DNA from: Microbulbifer pacificus
Lineage (GTDB): Bacteria > Pseudomonadota > Gammaproteobacteria > Pseudomonadales > Cellvibrionaceae
Reading direction: 5' to 3'
Length of the DNA: 64,000 bases
NCBI RefSeq assembly: GCF_033723955.1
Contig: NZ_CP137555.1
Location: 496,001 to 560,000, forward strand
The notes below the pieces were generated by a model. That model made no database searches and was not told the DNA's origin. It worked only from the letters and a program-made list of their open reading frames with translations. This document shows positions 27,840 through 37,334 of the stretch, piece after piece (within the stretch, counting starts at the first letter, position 1; each line of letters starts with the position of its first letter). The translations under genes were made by a program, and so were the position numbers.

Positions 27840-29045
27840 CTACTCGCCCTCGATACCTTTTACCGAGCGCACACTGCCCCAGTGTTTGCAGCTCGGGCAC
27901 AGCCAATGCAACTGGTTACCGGAAAAGCCACAGTTATTGCAGCGGTAGTGGGGGCGACTGGCGATAAGCTGGTCAATCAGATTTTTGAGCAGGAACAGGT
28001 TTTCCTGCGAGCGCCCCTCGGTACCGTCAATATGCAGATTAAGGAAATAGCCAAGCCCCCGCAGTGATGGGCGCAGGGCCAGCTGCTTGCCCATAAAAGC
28101 CGCGGCCTCCGCTTCACTTCGCGCTTGGTGAATACGTTCGGTGAGCGCAATCAGCACACTGTTCGAGGGATGCTCCTTGAGCAGCACCTCCAGATACTGA
28201 ACCAATCCCTGCTCATCGCCCACGGCGTCATAGCAGGTAATCAACAGGTCGAGAATTTCAGGAATATAGTCCGGGTTCTGCTTTGGCACCCTCTCGAGCA
28301 CCTTGATGGCCTCTTGCGGGCGCCCAAGCAGATACTCAAGCCGCCCCAACAGCAGGTTGGCACGCACCGAGTGCCGATCGTAGCCGAGCGCCGCATCAAT
28401 GTGCTTGCGCGCACTCAGGTAATCCTTGCTATTAATCGCCTCTTCCGCCAGTTCACAGCAGAAGTGCGCCTGTACCGGTGCCCACTCTCCCGGCAAACGT
28501 TTGAAGCGACGTCCGTGCAGCAGGTTTACTGCGTGGATCGCCTTGGCCCATTCGCGCTCATCCCGGTAAACCTCAACCAGATATTCGAGACTGGTATTGC
28601 GCAGCTCCGAAGAAGTTTCCACCAGCTCCTGCAGTAGCCGCTCCGCCCTGTCGAGCCAGCCCGCGGCAATGTAATCCCGCGCGAGTTCCAGCTGTGCTTT
28701 CTGTTGGCTGATCCGGTTAAGACTGGGACGCGCCAGCAGATTCTGGTGCACGCGAATGGCCTGGTCGTGCTCACCGCGCTTACGCAGCAGGTTACCGAGG
28801 GCTAGATGGGTTTCAAAGGTGGCGCTACTCACTTCAAGCGCATCAATGAATTTTTCGATTGCGTCGTTGTGACGCTCACTCAGCAGATAATTGAGCCCCT
28901 GCGCATAGGATTGCGCCAGAGCATGGTGCTGATTGTTTTTTGCACCTTTCTTTTTGCCACTCTTGCGACCGAGATACCACCCGATGGCGATGGACGCAAA
29001 AATGAAGATGAAAAACGTCAGGTCGCTCAACTCATTCTCCGGCAA
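27840..29045 (-). CDS. lapB: Lipopolysaccharide assembly protein B (TPR protein)
   Basis: 401 residues. An N-terminal membrane anchor (LTFFIFIFASIAIGWYLG) is followed by about nine TPR-like repeats and a C-terminal rubredoxin-type zinc knuckle (YRCNNCGFSGNQLHWLCPSCKHWG, four cysteines intact). LapB (YciM) sits on the inner membrane facing the cytoplasm and directs FtsH to degrade LpxC, balancing LPS and phospholipid. Its start overlaps the end of lapA by 14 bases. Confidence 0.96.
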   Translation of the reverse strand: MPENELSDLTFFIFIFASIAIGWYLGRKSGKKKGAKNNQHHALAQSYAQGLNYLLSERHNDAIEKFIDALEVSSATFETHLALGNLLRKRGEHDQAIRVHQNLLARPSLNRISQQKAQLELARDYIAAGWLDRAERLLQELVETSSELRNTSLEYLVEVYRDEREWAKAIHAVNLLHGRRFKRLPGEWAPVQAHFCCELAEEAINSKDYLSARKHIDAALGYDRHSVRANLLLGRLEYLLGRPQEAIKVLERVPKQNPDYIPEILDLLITCYDAVGDEQGLVQYLEVLLKEHPSNSVLIALTERIHQARSEAEAAAFMGKQLALRPSLRGLGYFLNLHIDGTEGRSQENLFLLKNLIDQLIASRPHYRCNNCGFSGNQLHWLCPSCKHWGSVRSVKGIEGE

Positions 29046-29340
29046 CCTGGCGGCGCACCGTCTGCAACTCGCGCTCAGTGCGCAACAATTGGCGCTCCAA
29101 GCCTTTTACCCGGCGCCTTTCGGTCCAGTAGGGTAACAGGCTGGCGAGAAACCCCAGCAAGGCACCAATCAGCAGAAATCCGATCAACCAGAATCCGACA
29201 CTGCCCGCAAACAGCGGGTAGCCGGCAAATCGCGGGGTGATACTTTCAGGATTATCGACCGCGAAATACACGCCCAAAGCTATACAGGCCAGGGCGAGCA
29301 CCCCGAACAGCAGACGCGATATCCAGCGCAGAAATGACAA
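29032..29340 (-). CDS. lapA: Lipopolysaccharide assembly protein A domain protein
   Basis: 102 residues. Two membrane helices (LLFGVLALACIALGVYFAV and FWLIGFLLIGALLGFLASLL) flank a short periplasmic loop, and a basic C-terminal coiled coil (RRRVKGLERQLLRTERELQ) follows, as in LapA/YciS. It is the membrane partner of LapB and is translationally coupled to it. Confidence 0.94.
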   Translation of the reverse strand: MSFLRWISRLLFGVLALACIALGVYFAVDNPESITPRFAGYPLFAGSVGFWLIGFLLIGALLGFLASLLPYWTERRRVKGLERQLLRTERELQTVRRQVAGE

Positions 29341-29416
29341 GAGAACCTCCGGCTCCCGAGGGAGTGAAAAACGATAAGTCCGTTACAGTGTTAGCCCACT
29401 GCAATCAGCTCGGCAA

Positions 29417-29725
29417 TCACGCACTTTCAAGCGCATCGTGGCTCAGCTGCTGATTGACCCTGTCCCTGAGTTCTTTCCCCGGTTTGAAGTGTGGTACGTA
29501 TTTACCTGCCAGTTCGACCGAGTCACCGGTTTTGGGGTTGCGCCCGGTTCTCGGCGCCCGATAGTGCAGGGAAAAACTGCCGAATCCGCGGATTTCGATC
29601 CGCTCCCCTTCAGCCAGGACACCCGACATGGTGTCCAACATGACTTTAACCGCCAGCTCTACATCCTTCACCGGCAGCTGATCCAACCTCAGAGCAATCT
29701 TCTCGATCAGTTCAGACTTGGTCAT
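29417..29725 (-). CDS. ihfB: Integration host factor subunit beta
   Basis: 102 residues. [48 protein letters not shown] and [16 protein letters not shown] are the DNABII motifs in the beta-subunit form. It pairs with IhfA (11721-12026). It follows rpsA on the minus strand, the classical order. Confidence 0.97.
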   Translation of the reverse strand: MTKSELIEKIALRLDQLPVKDVELAVKVMLDTMSGVLAEGERIEIRGFGSFSLHYRAPRTGRNPKTGDSVELAGKYVPHFKPGKELRDRVNQQLSHDALESA

Positions 29726-29786
29726 GCTGTCCGCAATCCTTTCTAAGTCATTGATTATTCTGGAATAGCGGCAATCATCTAATAGA

Positions 29787-29816
29787 AAGCCGGACTGGGC
29801 AACCCCAGTCCGGCTT
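29787..29816 (-). terminator. Hairpin between rpsA and ihfB
   Basis: AAGCCGGACTGGG and CCCAGTCCGGCTT pair perfectly over 13 bp with a 4-base loop. On the minus strand a short TCTATT follows, so it is a moderate terminator or attenuator after rpsA; ihfB starts about 60 bases further on. Confidence 0.7.
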
Positions 29817-29865
29817 CCGGATAGCTTCAGCTCATGGAGCTGGAGCCTTGAATAGCAAGGACCTA

Positions 29866-31545
29866 TTAGTCTTTGTTATTCATTTGCGCCTTGATCAGGT
29901 CACCGATAGTAGCCGGCTGAACCTGTTCAGCCTGCTTCTTGCTGTGATCCTTGATCGCTTGCTTCTCGTCGTCCTGATCTTTGGCCTTGATGGAGAGGCT
30001 GATCACGCGGTTCTTGCGATCCACACTGGTGATCTTGGTCTCTACTTCATCGCCTTCTTTCAGGGCGTTACGGGCGTCTTCAACCTTGTCGCGGCTGATT
30101 TCGGAAGCGCGCAGAACACCTTCCACTTCGCCGGCCAGGGTGATGATCGCCTGCTTGGCGTCAACTTCTTTCACGGTACCCATTACGATGCTGCCGCGAT
30201 CGTTGGTGGCAACGTAATCAGAGAACGGATCGGATTCCAGCTGCTTGATACCCAGGGAGATACGCTCGCGGTCGGAGTCGATACCCAGGATAACGGTTTC
30301 CAGCTCGTCACCTTTCTTGAACTTGCGCACGGCTTCTTCGCCAGCTTCGTTCCAGGAGATGTCGGACAGGTGAACCAGACCGTCGATACTGCCGTCCAGA
30401 CCGATGAAGATACCGAAGTCGGTGATGGACTTGATCTTACCGGAGATCTTGTCGCCCTTGGCAAACTTACGCGCGAACGCGTCCCAGGGGTTTTCCTGGC
30501 ACTGCTTGATACCCAGGGAGATACGACGACGCTCTTCGTCGATATCCAGGATCATTACCTCGACCTCGTCGCCAACATTGACAACTTTGGACGGGTGAAT
30601 GTTCTTGTTGGTCCAATCCATTTCGGAAACGTGTACCAGACCTTCCACACCTTCTTCCAGCTCGGCGAAGCAGCCGTAGTCGGTCAGATTGGTTACAACC
30701 GCCTTCACGCGGCTGTTTTCCGGGTAACGCTGCTTGATGGATACCCACGGATCTTCGCCCAGTTGCTTCAGACCCAGGGATACACGGCTGCGATCGCGGT
30801 CGAACTTCAGAACCTTGACTTCGATCTCGTCGCCAACGTTCACGATCTCGCTCGGGTGCTTGATACGCTTCCAGGCCATGTCGGTGATGTGCAGCAGGCC
30901 GTCGATACCGCCGAGATCTACGAACGCGCCGTAGTCGGTCAGGTTCTTCACGATACCCTTAACTGCCATACCTTCTTGCAGGCTGGCCAGCAGAGCTTCG
31001 CGCTCTTCGCTGTTGGCTGCTTCCATCACGGCGCGACGGGAAACAACAACGTTGTTGCGCTTGGCGTCCAGCTTGATGACTTTGAAGTCGAGCTCTTTGC
31101 CTTCCAGGTGCGCGGTATCGCGAACCGGACGAACGTCTACCAGAGAACCCGGCAGGAACGCGCGGATGTTGGCAACGTCAACAGTAAAGCCGCCTTTAAC
31201 CTTGCCGCTGATAACACCTTTAACCACTTCGTCTGCAGCGTGTGCAGCGTCGAGGATTTTCCAGGCTTCAGCGCGCTTGGCTTTTTCACGGGACAGACGG
31301 GTTTCACCGAAACCATCTTCAACCGCTTCCAGGGCAACCTGTACTTCGTCGCCCACCTGCAGCAGCAGTTCGCCTTTTTCGTTCTTGAACTGTTCCGCAG
31401 GAATAACGCCTTCAGACTTCAGGCCCGCGTGTACGGTAACCCAGTCTTTGTCCACGTCGATTACAACACCGGTAACAATCGCACCCGGTGCCATTTCGAC
31501 GCTTTTCAGGCTCTCTTCAAATAGTTCAGCAAAGCTCTCGCTCAT
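29866..31545 (-). CDS. rpsA: 30S ribosomal protein S1
   Basis: 559 residues starting [16 protein letters not shown], with AGGT upstream of the ATG; a longer in-frame start is not conserved. Six S1 (OB-fold) repeats follow, with the typical blocks [43 protein letters not shown] and [22 protein letters not shown]1 unwinds and holds mRNA on the 30S subunit. It lies between cmk and ihfB as in most gammaproteobacteria. Confidence 0.98.
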   Translation of the reverse strand: MSESFAELFEESLKSVEMAPGAIVTGVVIDVDKDWVTVHAGLKSEGVIPAEQFKNEKGELLLQVGDEVQVALEAVEDGFGETRLSREKAKRAEAWKILDAAHAADEVVKGVISGKVKGGFTVDVANIRAFLPGSLVDVRPVRDTAHLEGKELDFKVIKLDAKRNNVVVSRRAVMEAANSEEREALLASLQEGMAVKGIVKNLTDYGAFVDLGGIDGLLHITDMAWKRIKHPSEIVNVGDEIEVKVLKFDRDRSRVSLGLKQLGEDPWVSIKQRYPENSRVKAVVTNLTDYGCFAELEEGVEGLVHVSEMDWTNKNIHPSKVVNVGDEVEVMILDIDEERRRISLGIKQCQENPWDAFARKFAKGDKISGKIKSITDFGIFIGLDGSIDGLVHLSDISWNEAGEEAVRKFKKGDELETVILGIDSDRERISLGIKQLESDPFSDYVATNDRGSIVMGTVKEVDAKQAIITLAGEVEGVLRASEISRDKVEDARNALKEGDEVETKITSVDRKNRVISLSIKAKDQDDEKQAIKDHSKKQAEQVQPATIGDLIKAQMNNKD

Positions 31546-31725
31546 TACATTACCTATATATATGGGCTCTACCGATGACAACTGTTAAGTTTAGTCAGCC
31601 GCCAGTAGGAACCCCACCGCGCTGCCAGTACGCGGGTCGGATGACAACGGCGGCCGGGCAATTCTGGCTGATCCCGGCCACTGCTGTTAAAAATCTGTTT
31701 GTAGGAACCGGTTTCAAAATAAGCA

Positions 31726-32412
31726 TCAACCGATGCGCTGATGAACCAATTCAAGCACTTTTTGCAGAACACCGTTTATGTCGATGCTCGTGCTGTCCAG
31801 CACCAGGGCGTCTTCCGCCGGTGCCAGCGGGGAGGCTGCGCGATTCATATCCCGGTCGTCCCGGGCGCGGATGTCCTCCAGCAGGTCGCGGAGGCTAACA
31901 GAAACCCCCCTACCCTGCAACTGATCGTAGCGCCGCCGGGCGCGCTCTTCCGCACTGGCGGTAAGGAAAATCTTGACCGGCGCGTCGGGGAAGACCGTGG
32001 TGCCCATATCACGGCCATCCGCCACCAGGCCCGGCAATGCGCGAAAGTCCCGCTGACGCTGCAACAGGGCATCCCGCACCGCAGGAATGGCAGCCACTTT
32101 TGAGGCCGCCATGCTCACCCGCTCCATACGAATATCGCGACTGACATCTTTACCGCCCAACAGCGCACTCACTTCATTGTTCGCAACGGCAAACTGGATA
32201 TCCAGGTTGCCGGCGATATCCGCGAGCCGGGCCTCATCCGCAAGGTCCACGTCTGCGTTCAATGCCGCCAGCGCGGTCAGGCGGTAGAGCGCGCCGGAAT
32301 CCAGTAACGCAAACCCGAGCTTATCCGCCAACAGCTTGGCAATGGTGCCCTTGCCAGAACCGCTCGGTCCGTCGATGGTGATTACAGGCGCTTTTGTGAT
32401 CGCTTCAGTCAT
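31726..32412 (-). CDS. cmk: Cytidylate kinase
   Basis: 228 residues. P-loop [19 protein letters not shown], the CMP-binding region [40 protein letters not shown] and the lid [13 protein letters not shown] are conserved. It phosphorylates CMP and dCMP. It follows the tyrA-aroA gene by 87 bases that contain two repeated hairpins, and precedes rpsA. Confidence 0.98.
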   Translation of the reverse strand: MTEAITKAPVITIDGPSGSGKGTIAKLLADKLGFALLDSGALYRLTALAALNADVDLADEARLADIAGNLDIQFAVANNEVSALLGGKDVSRDIRMERVSMAASKVAAIPAVRDALLQRQRDFRALPGLVADGRDMGTTVFPDAPVKIFLTASAEERARRRYDQLQGRGVSVSLRDLLEDIRARDDRDMNRAASPLAPAEDALVLDSTSIDINGVLQKVLELVHQRIG

Positions 32413-32458
32413 AACTAATTTGGTACTGCTTTAGTTTGCTTTTTGCCGGTACAGGATG

Positions 32459-32510
32459 AAGGTGCGCTCAGCGCATCCTTGAGTTTTCCAGAGGTGCGCT
32501 CAGCGCACCT
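32459..32510. repeat. Twin hairpins overlapping the aroA stop codon
   Basis: AGGTGCGCTCAGCGCACCT (32492-32510) is a perfect 8-bp inverted repeat whose 3-base loop is the complement of the aroA TGA stop. A second near-copy, AAGGTGCGCTCAGCGCATCCTT (32459-32480), lies 12 bases beyond. Both share GGTGCGCTCAGCGCA, so one arose by duplication. They lie in the gap before cmk and could pause or stabilise the transcript end. Confidence 0.7.
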
Positions 32511-34773
32511 CCAGATCCATTCCCGCACCCTGCGCCAGCTCGGCAAAGTTGGGGAAAGACGTGGCCACATTGGCGCAGTGCAAGATACGGATGTCCGCAC
32601 TCGCGCGCAACGCCGCTACCGCAAACGACATGGCAATCCGGTGATCACCGAGACTGTCCACCTCGCCACCGCCGAATACCGCGACTTCACCGTTGCCGCC
32701 CTTACCCTGAATCACAATGCCATCCGGCGTAGGCTCGGCATTGATACCGAGAATCTTGAGCCCGTCCGCCATGGCCTGGATGCGATCACTTTCCTTCACC
32801 CGCAGCTCTTCCGCGCCGGTAAGTACGGTTTCCCCTTCCGCACAGGAGGCGGCGACAAAAATTGCCGGGAACTCGTCGATGGCGAGCGGCACCTGATCTT
32901 CCGGGATCTGGATACCCTTGAGCGGCGCGTAGCGCACGCGAATATCCGCCACCGGCTCACCGCCCACCTCGCGGCGATTCTCAAGGGTAATGTCCGCGCC
33001 CATGGCCCGCAGGATGTTTATTGCCCCATCGCGGGTGGGGTTGATACCCACATGCCGCAGCAGCACATCGGATCCCGGAGCGATGGAGGCCGCCACCATA
33101 AAGAAGGTGGCAGATGAGATATCTGCAGGCACATCAATATGACAGGCGGTCAGCTTGCCGCCGCCACGCACACTGGCGCGGGGACCATCGCGGTTAACGT
33201 CATAGCCGAACCCGGCCAGCATACGCTCGGTGTGGTCGCGGGTGGGCGCAGGCTCGGTGGTACGCGTATCACCTTCTGCATAGAGACCCGCCAGCAGCAC
33301 ACAGGATTTCACCTGGGCGCTGGCCATGGGCAGGGTGTAATCAATAGCCCTCAGGGACTGGCCGCCATTGATCTTCACCGGCGGACGACCGTCCTCTGCG
33401 GTCTCCACCGCAGCCCCCATCTCCCGCAGTGGATTGGCCACGCGATTCATCGGGCGCTTGGACAGGGATTCATCACCGGTCAACACAGAGTCAAATGCCT
33501 GCCCCGCCAGCAGGCCCGCAAGCAGTCGCATGGAGGTTCCGGAATTGCCCACATACAGCGGCCCGGGTGGCGCCTGCAATCCGTGCATACCCACGCCGTG
33601 AATGGTGACACGACCATTGACCGGCCCCTCGATCACCACACCCATATCGCGGAAAGCCTGCAGGGTCGCCAGTGCGTCCTCCCCCTCAAGAAATCCCTCT
33701 ACCTCGGTGACACCTTCAGCCAGAGAGCCCAGCATGATGGAGCGGTGCGACATGGACTTGTCGCCCGGCACCCGCAGATCGCCGTTCACTGCGCCGCCCG
33801 GACGGGCGACAAACGTTACTTCCTTCGCTTCCATAATTTCCGTGTACGCTTTTTTGGCCAGCATTTTGGTGAAGTGATCCCGCGCCGCCTTGGCCCGGGT
33901 AAAAACCCCCATCAGGTGTTCGCTGTCGCCGCTGGCAATGGCACTGCGCAGGGATTCCAGATTGGAGGTGTATAGGTCGATAGCTTTGAGAATCGCATCC
34001 CGGTTGGCGAGCATGATGTCCCGCCACATCACCGGGTCGCTGGAGGCAATACGGGTAAAATCGCGAAAGCCACCGGCGGCATAGCGGAAAATATTCTCGT
34101 TTTCCGCGTCGTGGGCCAGGGTATCCACCAGCCCGAAGGCAATCACATGGGGAAGGTGGCTGGTGGCCGCAAGCACATCATCGTGCTCCACCACCGGCAT
34201 GGTCAGCACTTCCGCACCGACTGCTTCCCACATGGTGTGAATCCGCTGCACATGCACCGCAGCAGTGTTTTCCAGCGGCGTCAGAATGATGCGATGGGCA
34301 ATGTAGAGGTCATCGCGCGCGGCGGTTACACCACTCTGCTCCGAACCGGCGATCGGGTGGCCCGGCACCAGGAAATCCGGCACCTGCCCCCAGACATTTT
34401 TTGCCGCCGCAACCACACTGCCCTTGACGCTGGCACCGTCGGTAACGGTCACCCCGGCGGGCAAAGAATCCTTCAACTGCGTGAATACCGCTTCCACGGC
34501 AAGCGTCGGCACCGCGACAAAAATTACATCACCCACCTCCAGCTCCGGCAGGATTTCACCGAGATCGGTAACCGCGCGATCCACCACGCCAAGCGCAACC
34601 GCCTGCTCGCAGGTCTGTGCCCGGCGCGCCACGCCGATAACCTCGCGGCAACCGCTGGCAGCCTTCAGCCCCAGCGCAAGACTGCCGCCGATCAGGCCAA
34701 TGCCGACCACCACCAGGCGGCCGACATCGACCCCAAAGGCTTCCTGCCCATTGCGCTCGCCTGCCACCGCCAT
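32500..34773 (-). CDS. Bifunctional prephenate dehydrogenase / EPSP synthase (TyrA-AroA fusion)
   Basis: 757 residues. Residues ~18-310 are prephenate dehydrogenase (VVVGIGLIGGSLALGLKA NAD site, PVVEHDDVLAATSHLPH with the catalytic His); residues ~318-757 are EPSP synthase (LRVPGDKSMSHRSIMLGSLAEG, NSGTSMRLLAGLLAGQ, the conserved DEFP region LAIDEFPAIF, and LRVKESDRI). The fusion joins tyrosine synthesis with the shikimate pathway's sixth step and is known from pseudomonads and relatives. Its ATG follows the pheA stop without a gap, so the hisC gene usually found between them in Pseudomonas is missing. The Ala96-type glyphosate site region (LYVGNSGTSMR) looks ordinary. Confidence 0.96.
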   Translation of the reverse strand: MAVAGERNGQEAFGVDVGRLVVVGIGLIGGSLALGLKAASGCREVIGVARRAQTCEQAVALGVVDRAVTDLGEILPELEVGDVIFVAVPTLAVEAVFTQLKDSLPAGVTVTDGASVKGSVVAAAKNVWGQVPDFLVPGHPIAGSEQSGVTAARDDLYIAHRIILTPLENTAAVHVQRIHTMWEAVGAEVLTMPVVEHDDVLAATSHLPHVIAFGLVDTLAHDAENENIFRYAAGGFRDFTRIASSDPVMWRDIMLANRDAILKAIDLYTSNLESLRSAIASGDSEHLMGVFTRAKAARDHFTKMLAKKAYTEIMEAKEVTFVARPGGAVNGDLRVPGDKSMSHRSIMLGSLAEGVTEVEGFLEGEDALATLQAFRDMGVVIEGPVNGRVTIHGVGMHGLQAPPGPLYVGNSGTSMRLLAGLLAGQAFDSVLTGDESLSKRPMNRVANPLREMGAAVETAEDGRPPVKINGGQSLRAIDYTLPMASAQVKSCVLLAGLYAEGDTRTTEPAPTRDHTERMLAGFGYDVNRDGPRASVRGGGKLTACHIDVPADISSATFFMVAASIAPGSDVLLRHVGINPTRDGAINILRAMGADITLENRREVGGEPVADIRVRYAPLKGIQIPEDQVPLAIDEFPAIFVAASCAEGETVLTGAEELRVKESDRIQAMADGLKILGINAEPTPDGIVIQGKGGNGEVAVFGGGEVDSLGDHRIAMSFAVAALRASADIRILHCANVATSFPNFAELAQGAGMDLEVR

Positions 34774-35877
34774 TTACAGCACTCCGCGGGGGTAGGAGCC
34801 CAGCACTTTCATATCTGAAGCGCAGGCGCCTACCTCTTTCAGTGCCGCTGCCACATTTTCGCGCTCGCGGTGTCCGACGAAATCGATAAAGAACACATAG
34901 GTCCAGTTGCCACTCTGGGCCGGGCGTGTTTCCACCCGGGTCAGATCGATTTTGTGGTGCTGGAACGGTGCCAGTAAGTCGTGCAGCGCACCCGGCGCGT
35001 TGCGCATGGATACCATCAGCGACGTTTTATCGTCGCCACTGGGCGGTACCGCTTGCGAACCGATGATCAGAAAGCGGGTAGAGTTGTCAGGGCGATCTTC
35101 GATCTTCTCATTGAGGATCTTGAGACCGTACAGCTCCGCCGCCATATCGCCGGCGATGGCCGCCGCATTCCACTCACCCTTCACACGCCTGGCCGCCTCG
35201 GCATTACTCGCGACCGCGACTCGCTCCACATTGGGATAGTAGGAGTCCAACCACTTGCGGCACTGCGCCAGGCTCTGTGCATGGGAGTAGATGCGGGTAA
35301 TGGATTCCTTGCGGGTGATGTCGGAAATCATCAGGTGCTGGTGAATCCGCAATTCCACTTCGCCGCAGATTTTCAGGTTGGACGTCATGAAATTGTCCAG
35401 AGTGTGGTTTACCACACCCTCGGTGGAATTCTCCACCGGCACCACGCCGTAGTTGACCGCACCCGCCTCCACTTCGCGGAACACCTCGTCGATAGCCGCC
35501 AGCGGCTTGGAAACCGCGGAATGCCCGAAGTGCTTAAGCGCCGCCTGCTGGGTAAAGGTACCTTCAGGCCCGAGGTAAGCCACCTTGATCGGCTCCTCGA
35601 GCGCCAGACAGGCAGACATGATCTCGCGAAACAGACGCGCCATCTCTTCATTGGTAAGTGGGCCGGGGTTGCGCTCCATTGCCCGGCGCAGCACCTGGGC
35701 TTCACGCTCGGGGCGGTAGTAGAGCGCATCTTCGCCATTGCTCTTTTTTACTTCCGCGACTTCCAGCGCGCAGTTGGCGCGCTCGGAAATCAGCCGCGCA
35801 ATTTCGCTGTCGATAGTGTCGATGCGATTGCGCAGTTCGAGCAGGCGCTCGTCCTGCTTCGGCTTATTTTCAGACAT
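34774..35877 (-). CDS. pheA: Bifunctional chorismate mutase / prephenate dehydratase
   Basis: 367 residues. An AroQ chorismate mutase domain (about 8-92: LRNRIDTIDSEIARLISERA), the prephenate dehydratase domain (about 97-275, with ENSTEGVVNHTLDNF and DNSTRFLIIG), and an ACT regulatory domain (about 285-365) with GALHDLLAPF and LTRVETRP, the motifs for phenylalanine feedback binding. It commits chorismate to phenylalanine. It lies between serC and the tyrA-aroA fusion in one minus-strand operon. Confidence 0.97.
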   Translation of the reverse strand: MSENKPKQDERLLELRNRIDTIDSEIARLISERANCALEVAEVKKSNGEDALYYRPEREAQVLRRAMERNPGPLTNEEMARLFREIMSACLALEEPIKVAYLGPEGTFTQQAALKHFGHSAVSKPLAAIDEVFREVEAGAVNYGVVPVENSTEGVVNHTLDNFMTSNLKICGEVELRIHQHLMISDITRKESITRIYSHAQSLAQCRKWLDSYYPNVERVAVASNAEAARRVKGEWNAAAIAGDMAAELYGLKILNEKIEDRPDNSTRFLIIGSQAVPPSGDDKTSLMVSMRNAPGALHDLLAPFQHHKIDLTRVETRPAQSGNWTYVFFIDFVGHRERENVAAALKEVGACASDMKVLGSYPRGVL

Positions 35878-35916
35878 AACTCTCGCCTAAATACTTAACT
35901 TGTCGTTAACGCTATA

Positions 35917-36996
35917 TCAACCGTGACGCTGCTCGAAGTCAGCCATAAAGGCCACCAGAGCCTCCACCGCCTCCAGCGGAACCGCGTTGTACAGCGACGC
36001 GCGCATACCACCAACGGAACGGTGGCCTTTCAGGTTCAACAGCCCTGCCGCTTCCGACTCTTGCAAGAACAGCTTGTCCAGCTTGTCGTCCGCCAACACA
36101 AACGGCACATTCATGCGCGAGCGACTATCCTTCGCCACCGGACAGGAGAAAAATGCGCTACGGTCGAGGAAGCCGTACAGCAGACCGGACTTCTTCAGGC
36201 TGAGCTCTGCCATCGCGTCGACACCACCCTGAGCCTTGAGCCACTTGAACACCAGCCCGGAGAGATACCACGCAAACGTCGGCGGCGTGTTATCCATGGA
36301 CTGGCCTTCCGCAGCGATCTTCCAGCTCAGGCTGCGCGGAATTTCCGGAAGCGCGCGATCCAGCAGGTCATCGCGCACGATTCCCACAGCAATGCCGGAC
36401 GGGCCGATATTTTTCTGCGCACCCGCGTAGATAAAGCCAAATTTCTCCACCGGAATCGGCTGCGACAGGATGTTCGAAGACATGTCCGCAACCAGCGGGC
36501 TCTTCACCTCCGGAATATACGGAAACTCCACGCCACCGATGGTCTCATTGGGCGTGTAGTGGAAATAGGCCGCGTCCGCGCTTTCCTGCCAGCTATCTGC
36601 CGCAGGGGCGTAGGAGAAGTTGCGATCCTCCGCCGAAGCAACGATGTTGACTTCACCGTAACGCTCCGCTTCCTTGATGGCCTTTTCTGCCCACTGGCCA
36701 GTGTGGATGTAATCCGCCTTTCTGCTGTCGGCACCAAACAGGTTCCACGGAACCGCACTGAACTGGGCGGTAGCCCCGCCCTGCAGAAACAGCACTTTGT
36801 AGTTGTCGGGAATTTGCAGAAGGTCGCGCAGATCCTGCTCGGACTGCTCCGCCACCGCGACAAATTCCGGCGAGCGGTGGCTGACCTCCATCACCGAGCA
36901 ACCGATACCCTGCCAGTCCAGCAACTCTTCCTGCGCCTGGCGCAACACCGGTTCCGGCAGCGCCGCAGGACCCGCACAGAAATTAAACTTCCTCAT
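35917..36996 (-). CDS. serC: Phosphoserine aminotransferase
   Basis: 359 residues starting MRKFNFCAGPAALPEPVL, the conserved family start; an in-frame GTG three codons earlier is less likely. GCSVMEVSHRS, LFLQGGATAQFSAVP, and the PLP-lysine region FIYAGAQKNIGPSG are intact, and the C-terminus has HRSVGGMRASLYNA. It acts in serine synthesis and, in the related reaction, pyridoxal phosphate synthesis. It heads the serC-pheA-tyrA/aroA-cmk-rpsA group; a MITE-like element lies only 35 bases upstream of the start. Confidence 0.97.
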   Translation of the reverse strand: MRKFNFCAGPAALPEPVLRQAQEELLDWQGIGCSVMEVSHRSPEFVAVAEQSEQDLRDLLQIPDNYKVLFLQGGATAQFSAVPWNLFGADSRKADYIHTGQWAEKAIKEAERYGEVNIVASAEDRNFSYAPAADSWQESADAAYFHYTPNETIGGVEFPYIPEVKSPLVADMSSNILSQPIPVEKFGFIYAGAQKNIGPSGIAVGIVRDDLLDRALPEIPRSLSWKIAAEGQSMDNTPPTFAWYLSGLVFKWLKAQGGVDAMAELSLKKSGLLYGFLDRSAFFSCPVAKDSRSRMNVPFVLADDKLDKLFLQESEAAGLLNLKGHRSVGGMRASLYNAVPLEAVEALVAFMADFEQRHG

Positions 36997-37031
36997 TGAT
37001 TCCACTTCCCAGAAGAAAAACAGATCTGAAG

Positions 37032-37172
37032 GGCACCTCTAAAAATCGTCGCGAGCGGGTGGCTGGTGGCGGCCGCCGGAGCACAGGAAGCGCAGTGTAT
37101 AGGTGATACATGAGCATTCCGAGCACCGCCGGACGTCGCCAGGCGCACGCGCAGTAGATTTTTAGAGGTGCC
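37032..37172. mobile_element. MITE-like element with 16-bp terminal inverted repeats
   Basis: GGCACCTCTAAAAATC (37032-37047) and GATTTTTAGAGGTGCC (37157-37172) are perfect 16-bp inverted repeats bounding a 141-base segment with no coding capacity. The interior is GC-rich and contains short dyads. No target-site duplication is clear: the flanks read ...CTGAAG and TCGAATT.... The element sits between the gyrA terminator and the serC start, and the serC promoter is either inside it or displaced by it. Confidence 0.72.
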
Positions 37173-37280
37173 TCGAATTAAATCTTTGCCAATTCCGGCC
37201 ATCACTAAACTGGCGATCACGGAATTTTCCCAGCTCGGTTACAGGGCTTTCGCCACCGCGCAGGTTCGGGCCGCCAAAGT

Positions 37281-37310
37281 CAAAAAAGGCCGCGAATCAT
37301 CGCAGCCTTT
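37281..37310 (-). terminator. Intrinsic terminator after gyrA
   Basis: On the minus strand AAAGGCTGCGA pairs with TCGCGGCCTTT (one G-T pair, 4-base loop), followed by TTTTGAC. It lies about 25 bases beyond the gyrA stop. Confidence 0.88.
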
Positions 37311-37334
37311 CTCGGGGTTCACGGGGTGCAGCCA

